NCBI GenBank assembly: GCA_950073045.1
Contig: CATMQD010000007.1
Location: 1-39,966 of the forward strand
Source: an uncultured Flavobacteriales bacterium
GTDB lineage: Bacteria > Bacteroidota > Bacteroidia > Flavobacteriales > Schleiferiaceae
Direction: 5' to 3'
Length of the DNA stretch: 39,966 nt
The notes below the pieces were generated by a model. The model searched no databases and was not told where the DNA came from. It saw nothing but the letters and a program-made list of their open reading frames with translations. The position numbers and the translations under genes were made by a program. Shown piece after piece: positions 1 through 8,023 of the stretch (positions are counted from its first letter, which is position 1; each line of letters begins with the position of its first letter).

Positions 1-500
1 GCTTTAACGGCGGGGGTTGGACTACCGATTACCTAATGGCGGTGCTAAATGTTCGTCAGCATGCTTATACCATTCCACGTGGTGCGGCTAGCTCTTTAGA
101 TGAGAATAAGAAGTTTAGCGACTATTATCCATATAGTGAGCGATTGCCATTAGCTGCCTGGACTAAGCCCTCGGTGGCTTTATGTAATGAAAGCTCGTAT
201 TCCAATGCTGAGATATTTAGTCATGCTTATAAAACTTTGGACCTAGGAACTTTGGTAGGTCAACCCACCTTTGGAGCAGTGATTTCTACCGGAGGCTCTA
301 GTCTTTTAAATGGTAGTTTTATCCGCCTACCTTTCCGTGCATGGTATGTAAAGGAAACCGGAGAAAATATGGAGAACGGTCCGGCGGTACCTGATGTTTT
401 GGTGGAAAACCCACCAGCGAGCCGCGCGGCAAATACCGATGCTCAATTGCAAAAGGCCGTTCAGATTCTTTTAGAACAAATCGATAAATCAAATAAGTGA
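1..500 (+). CDS. S41 family peptidase (tail-specific/tricorn-like), C-terminal part; 5' end outside window
   Basis: Frame is open from base 3 (FNGGGWTTDYLM...). Contains CNESSYSNAEIFSHAYK, resembling the S41 Ser-nucleophile region, and G.PTFGAVISTGG. Confidence 0.85.
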   Translation, partial: FNGGGWTTDYLMAVLNVRQHAYTIPRGAASSLDENKKFSDYYPYSERLPLAAWTKPSVALCNESSYSNAEIFSHAYKTLDLGTLVGQPTFGAVISTGGSSLLNGSFIRLPFRAWYVKETGENMENGPAVPDVLVENPPASRAANTDAQLQKAVQILLEQIDKSNK

Positions 501-502
501 TA

Positions 503-1681
503 ATGAAGTACAGAGTACTGGCGCTCAGCGCGTTTTTTAGTGTGGGTCTTTCGGCTCAGGACGATCTAATTAATAAGGTGAAAGGTAATGGTTCGGATAC
601 TGCCGGTTATCAATTCACCACTGTTATAGACTTGGAGGCTACTCCGGTTAAAAATCAGGGACGCAGTGGTACCTGCTGGTCTTATGCCACCACTGGCTTT
701 GTAGAAAGCGAAATGCTCCGCATGGGTAAGGAGCCGGTAGATATTTCAGAGATGTTTACTGTGCGCCATGTGTATAGCGATAAAGGTGAGAAATATGTGC
801 GCTTACACGGTCATCTAAACTTTGCCCAAGGTGGAGCCTTACCAGATGTGATGTATGTAATTAAAAAGTATGGTGCTGTTCCTCAAGAGCTTTATGAAGG
901 ATTGGAATATGGCACCGACATCAATAATCATGGTGAATTAGAAGGTGTGCTTAAGGCTCAACTAGATCACATTATTAAGAGTGAAAACGGAAAAATCACT
1001 CCGGTTTGGAAAGAAGGTTTCGAAAGTACGCTTGATGCCTATTTAGGAGAGTTGCCAGAAACTTTTAAATGGGAAGGAAAGACCTACACTCCTCGCAGTT
1101 TTGCTGATGAGTATATGGAAATCAATCCCGATGATTATGTGCAATTAACTTCTTTTACTCACCATGAGATGAATGAAGAAGTTATGATTCAAGTACCTGA
1201 CAACTGGGCTTGGGGTAAGGCTTATAATGTATCCTTAAATGATATGATGGGTGCTTTGGATGGCGCTTTGGAGGAAGGCTATACCGTAGCTTGGGCTACC
1301 GATGTTAGTGAGAAAGGATTTTCTTTACGCAATGGCGTTGCTATTGTTCCGGCTAAAGATTACTACGATATGACTGCAGCGGAGCGTAAATCAATGTTTG
1401 ACGGTCCAAAGGAGGAAATGGAAATCACTCAAGAGCTTCGCCAAGAGGCTTATGACAATTACGAGACTACCGATGACCACGGAATGTTAATCACCGGTAT
1501 TGTAAAGGATCAGGACGGAAATAAATACTATATCGTAAAAAACAGTTGGGGCGAGCGTGGTAATGACTTCCGTGCGGGTTATATCAATGCTTCTGAGGCT
1601 TTTGTGGCTTATAAGTCGATTAGTATTATGATGCATAAGGATGCTTTGCCTAAAGCTTTACGCAAGAAATTAGGTCTATAA
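503..1681 (+). CDS. C1 family papain-like aminopeptidase (bleomycin hydrolase/PepC-like), secreted
   Basis: Catalytic Cys region NQGRSGTCWSYATT, His region DDHGMLITG, Asn region VKNSWGERG. Signal peptide MKYRVLALSAFFSVGLSAQ. ORF track starts at GTG 497; ATG 503 preferred. Confidence 0.9.
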   Translation: MKYRVLALSAFFSVGLSAQDDLINKVKGNGSDTAGYQFTTVIDLEATPVKNQGRSGTCWSYATTGFVESEMLRMGKEPVDISEMFTVRHVYSDKGEKYVRLHGHLNFAQGGALPDVMYVIKKYGAVPQELYEGLEYGTDINNHGELEGVLKAQLDHIIKSENGKITPVWKEGFESTLDAYLGELPETFKWEGKTYTPRSFADEYMEINPDDYVQLTSFTHHEMNEEVMIQVPDNWAWGKAYNVSLNDMMGALDGALEEGYTVAWATDVSEKGFSLRNGVAIVPAKDYYDMTAAERKSMFDGPKEEMEITQELRQEAYDNYETTDDHGMLITGIVKDQDGNKYYIVKNSWGERGNDFRAGYINASEAFVAYKSISIMMHKDALPKALRKKLGL

Positions 1682-1764
1682 ATAAACTCTTTATTTTTCC
1701 TGTTAAGGGAAAACTGTTCCATTTAGGGAGTATTTTAGGAAAAGAGGAATATTCAAAGCTTTGT

Positions 1765-1798
1765 AAATGAGTGTGTTGTATTTTCGGCACACTCATTT
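1765..1798 (+). terminator. Rho-independent terminator after the C1 peptidase gene
   Basis: Perfect 11-bp stem AAATGAGTGTG / CACACTCATTT with a 12-nt loop, followed by CTTATTTATAG. Confidence 0.75.
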
Positions 1799-1817
1799 CT
1801 TATTTATAGGCAAAATC

Positions 1818-2249
1818 ATGGATATGAAGAAGCGTATAATATTATTAAGTTTTCTAAGTGCAGGACTTTTGGTTTCCTGTTCTAAAGATGAGCCCGCGGG
1901 CAATACCGGAAACACATCTGCCGTAGAGCGATTTGAAGACCTACAGGTAAATGATGATTTTAACTGGTCGACCAATAGTAGCTACGAGCTTGAATTACAA
2001 GGCTTAAAAACTTTACCTTTTGCGAAGAAGGGCCTAATCGAGGTTCGTAATTTAGACAATGAGCTCATCGCTCGCAGAAATACTGAGATTTCTCAGGATT
2101 TAAAATTTGAATTCGAGGCAGCGGCTGGTATAGATGCCTTTGTAGTAAGCTTTGGCAGCATTAGTAAACAAGTTATGGTGTCTAATAATAAGGCCGTATT
2201 CGACTATCTGCCAGTAGATGATACTAGTGATATTGACGAATCAAACTAA
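1818..2249 (+). CDS. Hypothetical lipoprotein upstream of LruC-domain protein
   Basis: Lipobox MDMKKRIILLSFLSAGLLVSCSKDEP. The track start at 1767 lies inside the terminator hairpin, so ATG 1818 or 1824 is preferred. Confidence 0.75.
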   Translation: MDMKKRIILLSFLSAGLLVSCSKDEPAGNTGNTSAVERFEDLQVNDDFNWSTNSSYELELQGLKTLPFAKKGLIEVRNLDNELIARRNTEISQDLKFEFEAAAGIDAFVVSFGSISKQVMVSNNKAVFDYLPVDDTSDIDESN

Positions 2250-2261
2250 AGGAATTATAGC

Positions 2262-3704
2262 ATGAAAAATTTAGCAATCGCCCTTGGACTAAGCTTAAGT
2301 TTTGGACTTTCTGCCCAAACTGTGAGCACTGATTTTGAAAGCTCGAAAGGAAATCGTTCGGCAGAAACCTGTTGGGGTTTTGGCGGATTTAGTCTTACAG
2401 CAAAGTCAAACCACAAACCCATTAACGGTTATAGTGCCCGCAGTGGTTCTTTAAATTCAAATAAAAATTCCTTTTGGATGAAATCGCCTTTTATTGAGTT
2501 AAAAGGAGGTAACATCACTTTTGATGCACGCTTAAGTAGCAGCGATGGCTCACGTTCTTTTATAGTTTATGTGGACTTCATTCCTTATGATGCCAATGAC
2601 ACCTATGGAGAGGATGATGCCAATATAGTGAGTGGAGGTAGTTATACCTTAAATAGTCCACAAGAAAACATTCAGGCAGTGAGTATTCCAGTGCCAGCCA
2701 CTGTTGCTAATAATGGAAAAGCTTACAAGGTATATTGGCGCTTTGAGTCGGCAGCGGGTAACCGTAACCGTCGTATGATTGTAGATAATATCTCAATCCC
2801 AGGAGTTTATGTTTCAGACCCAAGCAATAACTGTAAAGTTTTAACTCAAGTTGCCGATAGCGACTTTGATGGTGTTGATGATGATATTGATCAATATCCT
2901 AATGATCCAGACCGTGCTTATGCGGCCTATAATCCAGGTGAAAACACCTATGGTACTTTTGCTTACGAGGATTTATGGCCAGCAAAAGGGGATTACGACT
3001 TTAATGACTTGGTATTAGATCATCAAGAGTTATTCATCTTCGATGCGAACAACCGTGTAAAAGAGATTCAAGCTAAATTTGTAGTGCGCGCTTTAGGTGG
3101 TGATTTAATTCAAGGTTTTGGGGTACACTTCTTCGGTATTAATCCTTCTCAAATTGAGAGTGCTACAGGAGCCAGTCTTACTACGGGTACTATTGCTACA
3201 AATGCGAATGGCACAGAGCAAGGTCAGAGCAGTGCTGTGCTTATTGTTTGCGATGATGTTGAACAGGTAATTAACCGTACTTCTGGTGCCTTCTTTAATA
3301 CCGTGCCAGAAAACCCCGAGGGAACTTCGGATACCATTTCAGTTAATGTGGTTTTCACCACTGCGATAAGCATGAGTGACATGGATAATGTATCCATTTT
3401 CGCTTATAAAAACCGCGATCAAGAGATTCATCGCAAAGGCAAACGTCCTACTGATAAGGCTGATCAAAGCTTATTTGGAACCATGGACGATGCTTCAGAT
3501 CCAGCTAATGGCACTTATTACTGCACAGAGCAAGGTCACCCTTGGGCCATTGAACTATCACAGCGTTTCGACTACCCAGCCGAGCGAGTTGACATTGTAC
3601 AAGCTTATTTGAATTTTGCAAATTGGGCCCAGTCCAATGGCGGTGCTTATGAGAATTGGTACACCCAAGAAAGCGGTAACCGTAACTCTGGAAATTTATA
3701 TTAG
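2262..3704 (+). CDS. LruC domain-containing secreted protein
   Basis: Signal peptide MKNLAIALGLSLSFGLSAQ. DSDFDGVDDDIDQYPNDPDRAY (Ca-binding-like) followed by the LruC-type block FAYEDLWPAKGDYDFNDLVLDHQ. Confidence 0.88.
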   Translation: MKNLAIALGLSLSFGLSAQTVSTDFESSKGNRSAETCWGFGGFSLTAKSNHKPINGYSARSGSLNSNKNSFWMKSPFIELKGGNITFDARLSSSDGSRSFIVYVDFIPYDANDTYGEDDANIVSGGSYTLNSPQENIQAVSIPVPATVANNGKAYKVYWRFESAAGNRNRRMIVDNISIPGVYVSDPSNNCKVLTQVADSDFDGVDDDIDQYPNDPDRAYAAYNPGENTYGTFAYEDLWPAKGDYDFNDLVLDHQELFIFDANNRVKEIQAKFVVRALGGDLIQGFGVHFFGINPSQIESATGASLTTGTIATNANGTEQGQSSAVLIVCDDVEQVINRTSGAFFNTVPENPEGTSDTISVNVVFTTAISMSDMDNVSIFAYKNRDQEIHRKGKRPTDKADQSLFGTMDDASDPANGTYYCTEQGHPWAIELSQRFDYPAERVDIVQAYLNFANWAQSNGGAYENWYTQESGNRNSGNLY

Positions 3705-3750
3705 GAATTCCTTTGGCTCAGCTTTTGCTTGAGAAAGGTAAATCAGGATT

Positions 3751-3876
3751 ATGGTCGCCTTAATTTTTATTCTACTTTTTATGCTTGCCATCCTTAATTG
3801 GATCTTAAATTCTTCATATCCGAAATTTATGGCGGAGGATAGTGCTAAGCTCTCTTATGCACTTGTGCAGATGTAG
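3751..3876 (+). CDS. Putative 41-aa single-pass membrane microprotein
   Basis: ATG...TAG translates to MVALIFILLFMLAILNWILNSSYPKFMAEDSAKLSYALVQM. N-terminal hydrophobic helix; sits between the lruC-like gene and a terminator. Below the ORF-track length cutoff. Confidence 0.35.
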   Translation: MVALIFILLFMLAILNWILNSSYPKFMAEDSAKLSYALVQM

Positions 3877-3915
3877 TGAAAGTCAAAGGAATAGAGCTTT
3901 AAGCGCGAGCAATAG

Positions 3916-3953
3916 AAAAGTACCTGAGAAAATTTCAAAAGTACCTGAGAAAA
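3916..3953 (+). repeat. Short tandem direct repeat AAAAGTACCTGAGAAAA (2 copies)
   Basis: AAAAGTACCTGAGAAAA tttc AAAAGTACCTGAGAAAA read directly, just upstream of a terminator. Confidence 0.6.
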
Positions 3954-3956
3954 ATA

Positions 3957-3998
3957 AAAAAGCTCCTGTGTTTTTTCCTAAAAGCACAGGAGCTTTTT
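3957..3998 (+). terminator. Rho-independent terminator
   Basis: Perfect 14-bp stem AAAAAGCTCCTGTG / CACAGGAGCTTTTT with a 14-nt loop; U-rich 3' arm. Confidence 0.85.
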
Positions 3999-4180
3999 AG
4001 TTTCTTGACCTTAGTATTTAAGTGGCTTGCGCTGAGCATTGCTCTTATTGCTCGCCTCAAGGAGAAAAGAAGAACTAGTCGAATTCTGAATATCAACTAA
4101 CCTCTAGCTAGAATTGACTTTTTAGGTAGGCCTTAAAGCACTACAAAATGCGTGGTAGCTAGTCCCATGGAGATGGTACC

Positions 4181-4298
4181 ATTGTTATGTCGCCCCTATG
4201 GGGCTAATGAAATGATTGGTGTAGGTAATGTTACAAAAGTCAAGCTCCTACGGAGCTAGTTCAGAGGCAGTCCCTTCTCTACTACACCTAATAACAAT
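4181..4298. repeat. Nested inverted-repeat (REP/MITE-like) intergenic element
   Basis: Outer arms ATTGTTAT / ATAACAAT (4181-4188, 4291-4298), second arms ATTGGTGTAG / CTACACCTAAT (4215-4224, 4282-4292), and internal palindromes GCCCC-TAT-GGGGC (4192-4204) and AGCTCC-TAC-GGAGCT (4243-4257). Confidence 0.5.
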
Positions 4299-4356
4299 GT
4301 ATATTCACCGGAAAATTCAATAACCATTTCCCCCTGGGACAAAACCACTTTGCCTT

Positions 4357-5166
4357 ATGAAAAAAACCTTAATCGCCCTATCCATGATCTTCATGGTTGC
4401 TTGTGGAAACAGAACCAATAAACAGGGGAGCGACGAAGAAGTGAATTTTAGCTGGGATTTTAGCCAGCCTAAAAACATAATCTACTCTTATACCCAAGAA
4501 GTTGAAGCGGATTTTAAAATGGATAAAGAGGGGGCGAGCGACAAAACCAAAATGTGGGGAGATGGTCAGCTTAAGGTCCAAGTGAAGGATAGCAAGTTGG
4601 CCGATTTGAGCATAAGTGATTTTGAAATAAAGATGGTAAGTTTTGGTAAGGATGATACACCTGGGGATACCACTACTCAAACATCAGGGATTAGTGTAGT
4701 GCAAGACATGAATGCGGATGGAAGTTTTGCCGCGCATAGTGATGTAATCTTTAATATGCTATTCCCCTTACCTAAAAAGAACATAGGGCTGAATGATACA
4801 GATGAGATCCCTTTACAAATGCCTTTTAATGTGAGTGGTTCACGTTTAGTAAGCAAAGGGCAAATTACTCTAAGCTTCCTAAAATACGGAGAGCTCGATG
4901 GCCGATCATGTGCAATTTTTAAAGGAGAGATTGATATTTCAAAACTTGATATTCCAGAGGAATTAAATGGAGAGTACAGGTCTTCAACAACTGGCACAGG
5001 CACCTATTACTTTGATGTGGATAATGGCTATTATTTAGGATCCGATGTTGAAATGATTATGTACAACTTGATTGATACGGGATCTGAGGATGAATATGAT
5101 TTTGGCTTTGGGGAGACTAGTTCAAAAAATATCTTTAAGATTAGATTTCAGGAAGTAGAGGAATAG
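4357..5166 (+). CDS. Hypothetical lipoprotein
   Basis: Lipobox MKKTLIALSMIFMVACGNR; complete 269-aa ORF. Confidence 0.75.
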   Translation: MKKTLIALSMIFMVACGNRTNKQGSDEEVNFSWDFSQPKNIIYSYTQEVEADFKMDKEGASDKTKMWGDGQLKVQVKDSKLADLSISDFEIKMVSFGKDDTPGDTTTQTSGISVVQDMNADGSFAAHSDVIFNMLFPLPKKNIGLNDTDEIPLQMPFNVSGSRLVSKGQITLSFLKYGELDGRSCAIFKGEIDISKLDIPEELNGEYRSSTTGTGTYYFDVDNGYYLGSDVEMIMYNLIDTGSEDEYDFGFGETSSKNIFKIRFQEVEE

Positions 5167-5197
5167 CTAGTTGCCTCTAGGAATTGAACCCTAAAAT

Positions 5198-5218
5198 GCT
5201 TTTTTGGATTAAAAAAGC
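5198..5218. terminator. AT-rich hairpin between convergent genes (possible bidirectional terminator)
   Basis: GCTTTTTT-ggatt-AAAAAAGC perfect 8-bp stem 32 nt after a stop codon; a second hairpin TTAATCG...CGATTAA follows at 5225-5254. Confidence 0.4.
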
Positions 5219-5368
5219 TTTGCCTTAATCGCAATCGGCTTTTAGGTCGATTAAGATGGTCATTTTAATCAATCAGAAACAAATCGGTTCAATCATCTAA
5301 AAAAGAGAAATCCAGAAGCAATTTAATTTTGCCCCTGGATTTTAATTTTTGGTATTGCTTTCTTCAGC

Positions 5369-6253
5369 TTAAAAGCCAAACATACCATTATTATTGGCTA
5401 AGCCTTCACTTGGAATAGGCTGGATAACATCCCAATGCTCCACGGCTTTACCATTTTCAAAACGTAAGAGGTCATAAAAAACATTGTTAGTACCATTCCA
5501 CTGTCCCTCGCTAACGGTTAAAACAAAGTTTCCTTCGCCAAGAACTTTGTGAATTTTAGTGTACTGGAACATATTGTTTTGAGAACTTAGGTATTCAACC
5601 GCTTCACCGATTCCGGCCAAACCATCTTTAATTTGAGGGTTATGCTGGTCATATTGCTCCGAACTAATGTAGTCTGCGATTTTACCAGGATTTTTACCCA
5701 TGAGGATATCCTCTACCATCTTTTTTGCAATAGCCTTATTGGCTTCGGTTTTATCCAAATCGGTAGGACTTGTTGGGCCATCAGTTTGACTTCTACCACT
5801 GGCAGTTTGCTTTACTAAAGGGGTCATTGCATCCCAATGTTCGGCTACTTTACCATTTTCGTCAACTCGGATAATATCAAAGGAAACCATTTCTTCTGCT
5901 CCAAATGGCTTGGCATTTCTCCAGATATTATGCATAAACACATAGTTGCCATCTTGAAACATTCTTACGTTCTCAGCGGTGGTACCATTTTCTTGAAGAA
6001 CAGGCAACATATTGATGAATGGTTCTAAACCTGTTGGAATAAATGGATTGTGTTGGATGTAATTGGTGTTGGCATAGCTCCGCATTGTAGCGGTGTCGGC
6101 CTTAAGTACCGCTCCTAAAAAGGTACCTACGATTTCTTTGTTGGTCATTTTTGTTTTTTTTGGTTCGCTTAATTCGCTTGTTGACTTAGTTTTACTTGAG
6201 CTGCAGGAGCTTAGAATTCCCGCTAGCGCAACTAGAGCTATTGCTTTTCTCAT
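5369..6253 (-). CDS. Lipoprotein with two tandem SnoaL/NTF2-like domains
   Basis: Lipobox MRKAIALVALAGILSSCSSS. Two repeats each with a QHNP motif and a terminal (A/V)EHWD motif. ATG at 6253 preferred over track start 6298. Confidence 0.8.
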   Translation of the reverse strand: MRKAIALVALAGILSSCSSSKTKSTSELSEPKKTKMTNKEIVGTFLGAVLKADTATMRSYANTNYIQHNPFIPTGLEPFINMLPVLQENGTTAENVRMFQDGNYVFMHNIWRNAKPFGAEEMVSFDIIRVDENGKVAEHWDAMTPLVKQTASGRSQTDGPTSPTDLDKTEANKAIAKKMVEDILMGKNPGKIADYISSEQYDQHNPQIKDGLAGIGEAVEYLSSQNNMFQYTKIHKVLGEGNFVLTVSEGQWNGTNNVFYDLLRFENGKAVEHWDVIQPIPSEGLANNNGMFGF

Positions 6254-6338
6254 GTGATTAGTTTGTTTTACTTTTGATTCGCAAGCAATATTACACAATA
6301 ACTTTCAAATTGCAAGTAATAATTTAATTGGAATTTTC

Positions 6339-6779
6339 ATGCCCCTAGATTTTAGATGTAATTGTCCTTTCACTTCAGCCCTCGATATGCTAGGAGATAA
6401 GTGGATACTAGTTATCGTTAAGCAAATGCTCATAGAGGGCAAGGAAACCTTTAAGGACTTTACTGAAAGCGAAGAAGCGATTGCAACCAATATCCTTTCC
6501 TCAAAACTTAAATTGCTAGAAGAGATTGGAATTGTTGTTAAAACGATGCGTCCAAATAATAAGAAAACCAAGCTTTATCTACTAACAGAAAAGGGCTTGG
6601 CTTTAACCCCGATTTTAGTTGAACTCGCTCGATGGAGCGACGGAAACCTAAGGGATATTCACCCGACCATTGTAAATGGGGAAGGAATGGAAATGCTGAG
6701 GAAGGATAAACAGGCCTTTGCTATGAGTCTAGAAAATCGATACCGAGAAAAGTTAGCAAGCTTGGAGCTAAATGCCTAA
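6339..6779 (+). CDS. HxlR-family winged-helix transcriptional regulator
   Basis: CPFTSALDMLGDKWILVIVKQML...FKDFTES.E.IATNILSSKLKLLEEIGIV is typical HxlR; divergent from the SnoaL-like gene. Confidence 0.9.
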   Translation: MPLDFRCNCPFTSALDMLGDKWILVIVKQMLIEGKETFKDFTESEEAIATNILSSKLKLLEEIGIVVKTMRPNNKKTKLYLLTEKGLALTPILVELARWSDGNLRDIHPTIVNGEGMEMLRKDKQAFAMSLENRYREKLASLELNA

Positions 6780-6993
6780 TCAAGATTGAGGTTTCCGAAT
6801 CCGGGGCCCAATTAAAATATTTACTCCTTCGAATCCTTCTAAGAATAGTTAATTCAAGTGCTTTCCAGATCTTCATTCTCAGGAAGGATTTAATTACCTT
6901 TTGCCTCTCTAAAAGACTAGGCTAATAACTTTAGGAGCCAAGTTTTACCATTATAGTAGCCAAAAATTTTAAGGCTACTGAATTTGACTTTTC

Positions 6994-8007
6994 ATGAATA
7001 AAACTCTGCTTCAAAGGCTCTGGCTAAGTACGACCCTCATTTTATTTATAGCCTGTAGGCCGACTGTAGGAACGAAAACAGCGGCATTAGATTCACAAAT
7101 TCAAAGCTCCATTGATAGCTTAGCTCTGCGCTATTTAGACCTTGGACGATTTAGCGGTAGTATATTACTAGCGAAGGAGGGGCAGGTGATCTACCATAAA
7201 TTCTTTGGCTTAGCCGATTACGAAAACCAAAAGCTCTTTACTGCAAACTCCGGCTTTCAAGTATGGGGAGTAGAGTATTTGGTAAATGATATTTTGCTTG
7301 AAAGGGAAATTAAAGGTCAGTCTTATCCAAAGAAACTCAAAAAACTAGGGCAAGAGTTAAAGCTCGACTACACTTTTAGTGAAAGCAGTGCGCCAGAGAA
7401 GGCGGTGGGATACCTTTATCATAATTATCGTGGCCGTGGTTTGGAACTACAGCGAGCAAAGGCCCCTAGTGCTGATGCAGAAATTGATGCAAAGAGTTTC
7501 TATACAACACCTAAAGACCTTTTGAAAATCCTTGAAGCTTATGCTAAGGAAACCCATATATCGGGTTACCTGGAGGATGATGGTTTTAGCTATGCCTTAA
7601 TCCATAATCAAGAAATAGATCAAAGTCTAATTATTCTCAGCAATCGTCGCCATCCGGTATGCCAAGAAATAGCCGAAAGTATTAAGGCCATCCTAGCAAT
7701 TAAAGACTATCAATTACCCCTAGCTCGCAAAGCTATTGCCATGGATAGTAGTAGCTTAAAAGAGTTTTATGGTGATTATGCTCTGAATGCCAATGTGAAA
7801 TTCACGATTGGCGGAGCGGCCGATAGCCTATGGGTTCAGCTTGGGCCCCAGAAAATAAAGCTAATTGCCCAATCAGCCAATCAGTTTTACTTGGCAGATA
7901 GAGATGCCTCAATGAGATTTCTAAAGGACGAAGGTGGGCAGTATAATCGAGTAATGCTTTTAGATGGATTTCTGGAAAGTGAACAGATTGCTTATCGCGA
8001 AGAGTAA
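6994..8007 (+). CDS. Serine-hydrolase/beta-lactamase-family homologue (lipoprotein) lacking catalytic motifs
   Basis: Lipobox LFIACRP. FSGSILLAKEGQVIYHKFFGLADYEN matches the family N-terminus; GYLYHNYRGRG...FYTTPKDLLKILEAY and IILSNRRHP match later blocks. SxxK and YxN are not where expected. Confidence 0.7.
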   Translation: MNKTLLQRLWLSTTLILFIACRPTVGTKTAALDSQIQSSIDSLALRYLDLGRFSGSILLAKEGQVIYHKFFGLADYENQKLFTANSGFQVWGVEYLVNDILLEREIKGQSYPKKLKKLGQELKLDYTFSESSAPEKAVGYLYHNYRGRGLELQRAKAPSADAEIDAKSFYTTPKDLLKILEAYAKETHISGYLEDDGFSYALIHNQEIDQSLIILSNRRHPVCQEIAESIKAILAIKDYQLPLARKAIAMDSSSLKEFYGDYALNANVKFTIGGAADSLWVQLGPQKIKLIAQSANQFYLADRDASMRFLKDEGGQYNRVMLLDGFLESEQIAYREE

Positions 8008-8023
8008 TTGGTATTTATAAAAG

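Noticed and set aside
3376-3612. 78-aa ORF in an alternative frame inside the LruC gene
   Set aside because: Shadow of a well-supported coding frame; no recognisable domain.
4378-5003. Minus-strand ORFs (100 and 108 aa) opposite the 4357-5166 lipoprotein
   Set aside because: Antisense shadows; the sense ORF has a clear lipoprotein signal and extends across both.
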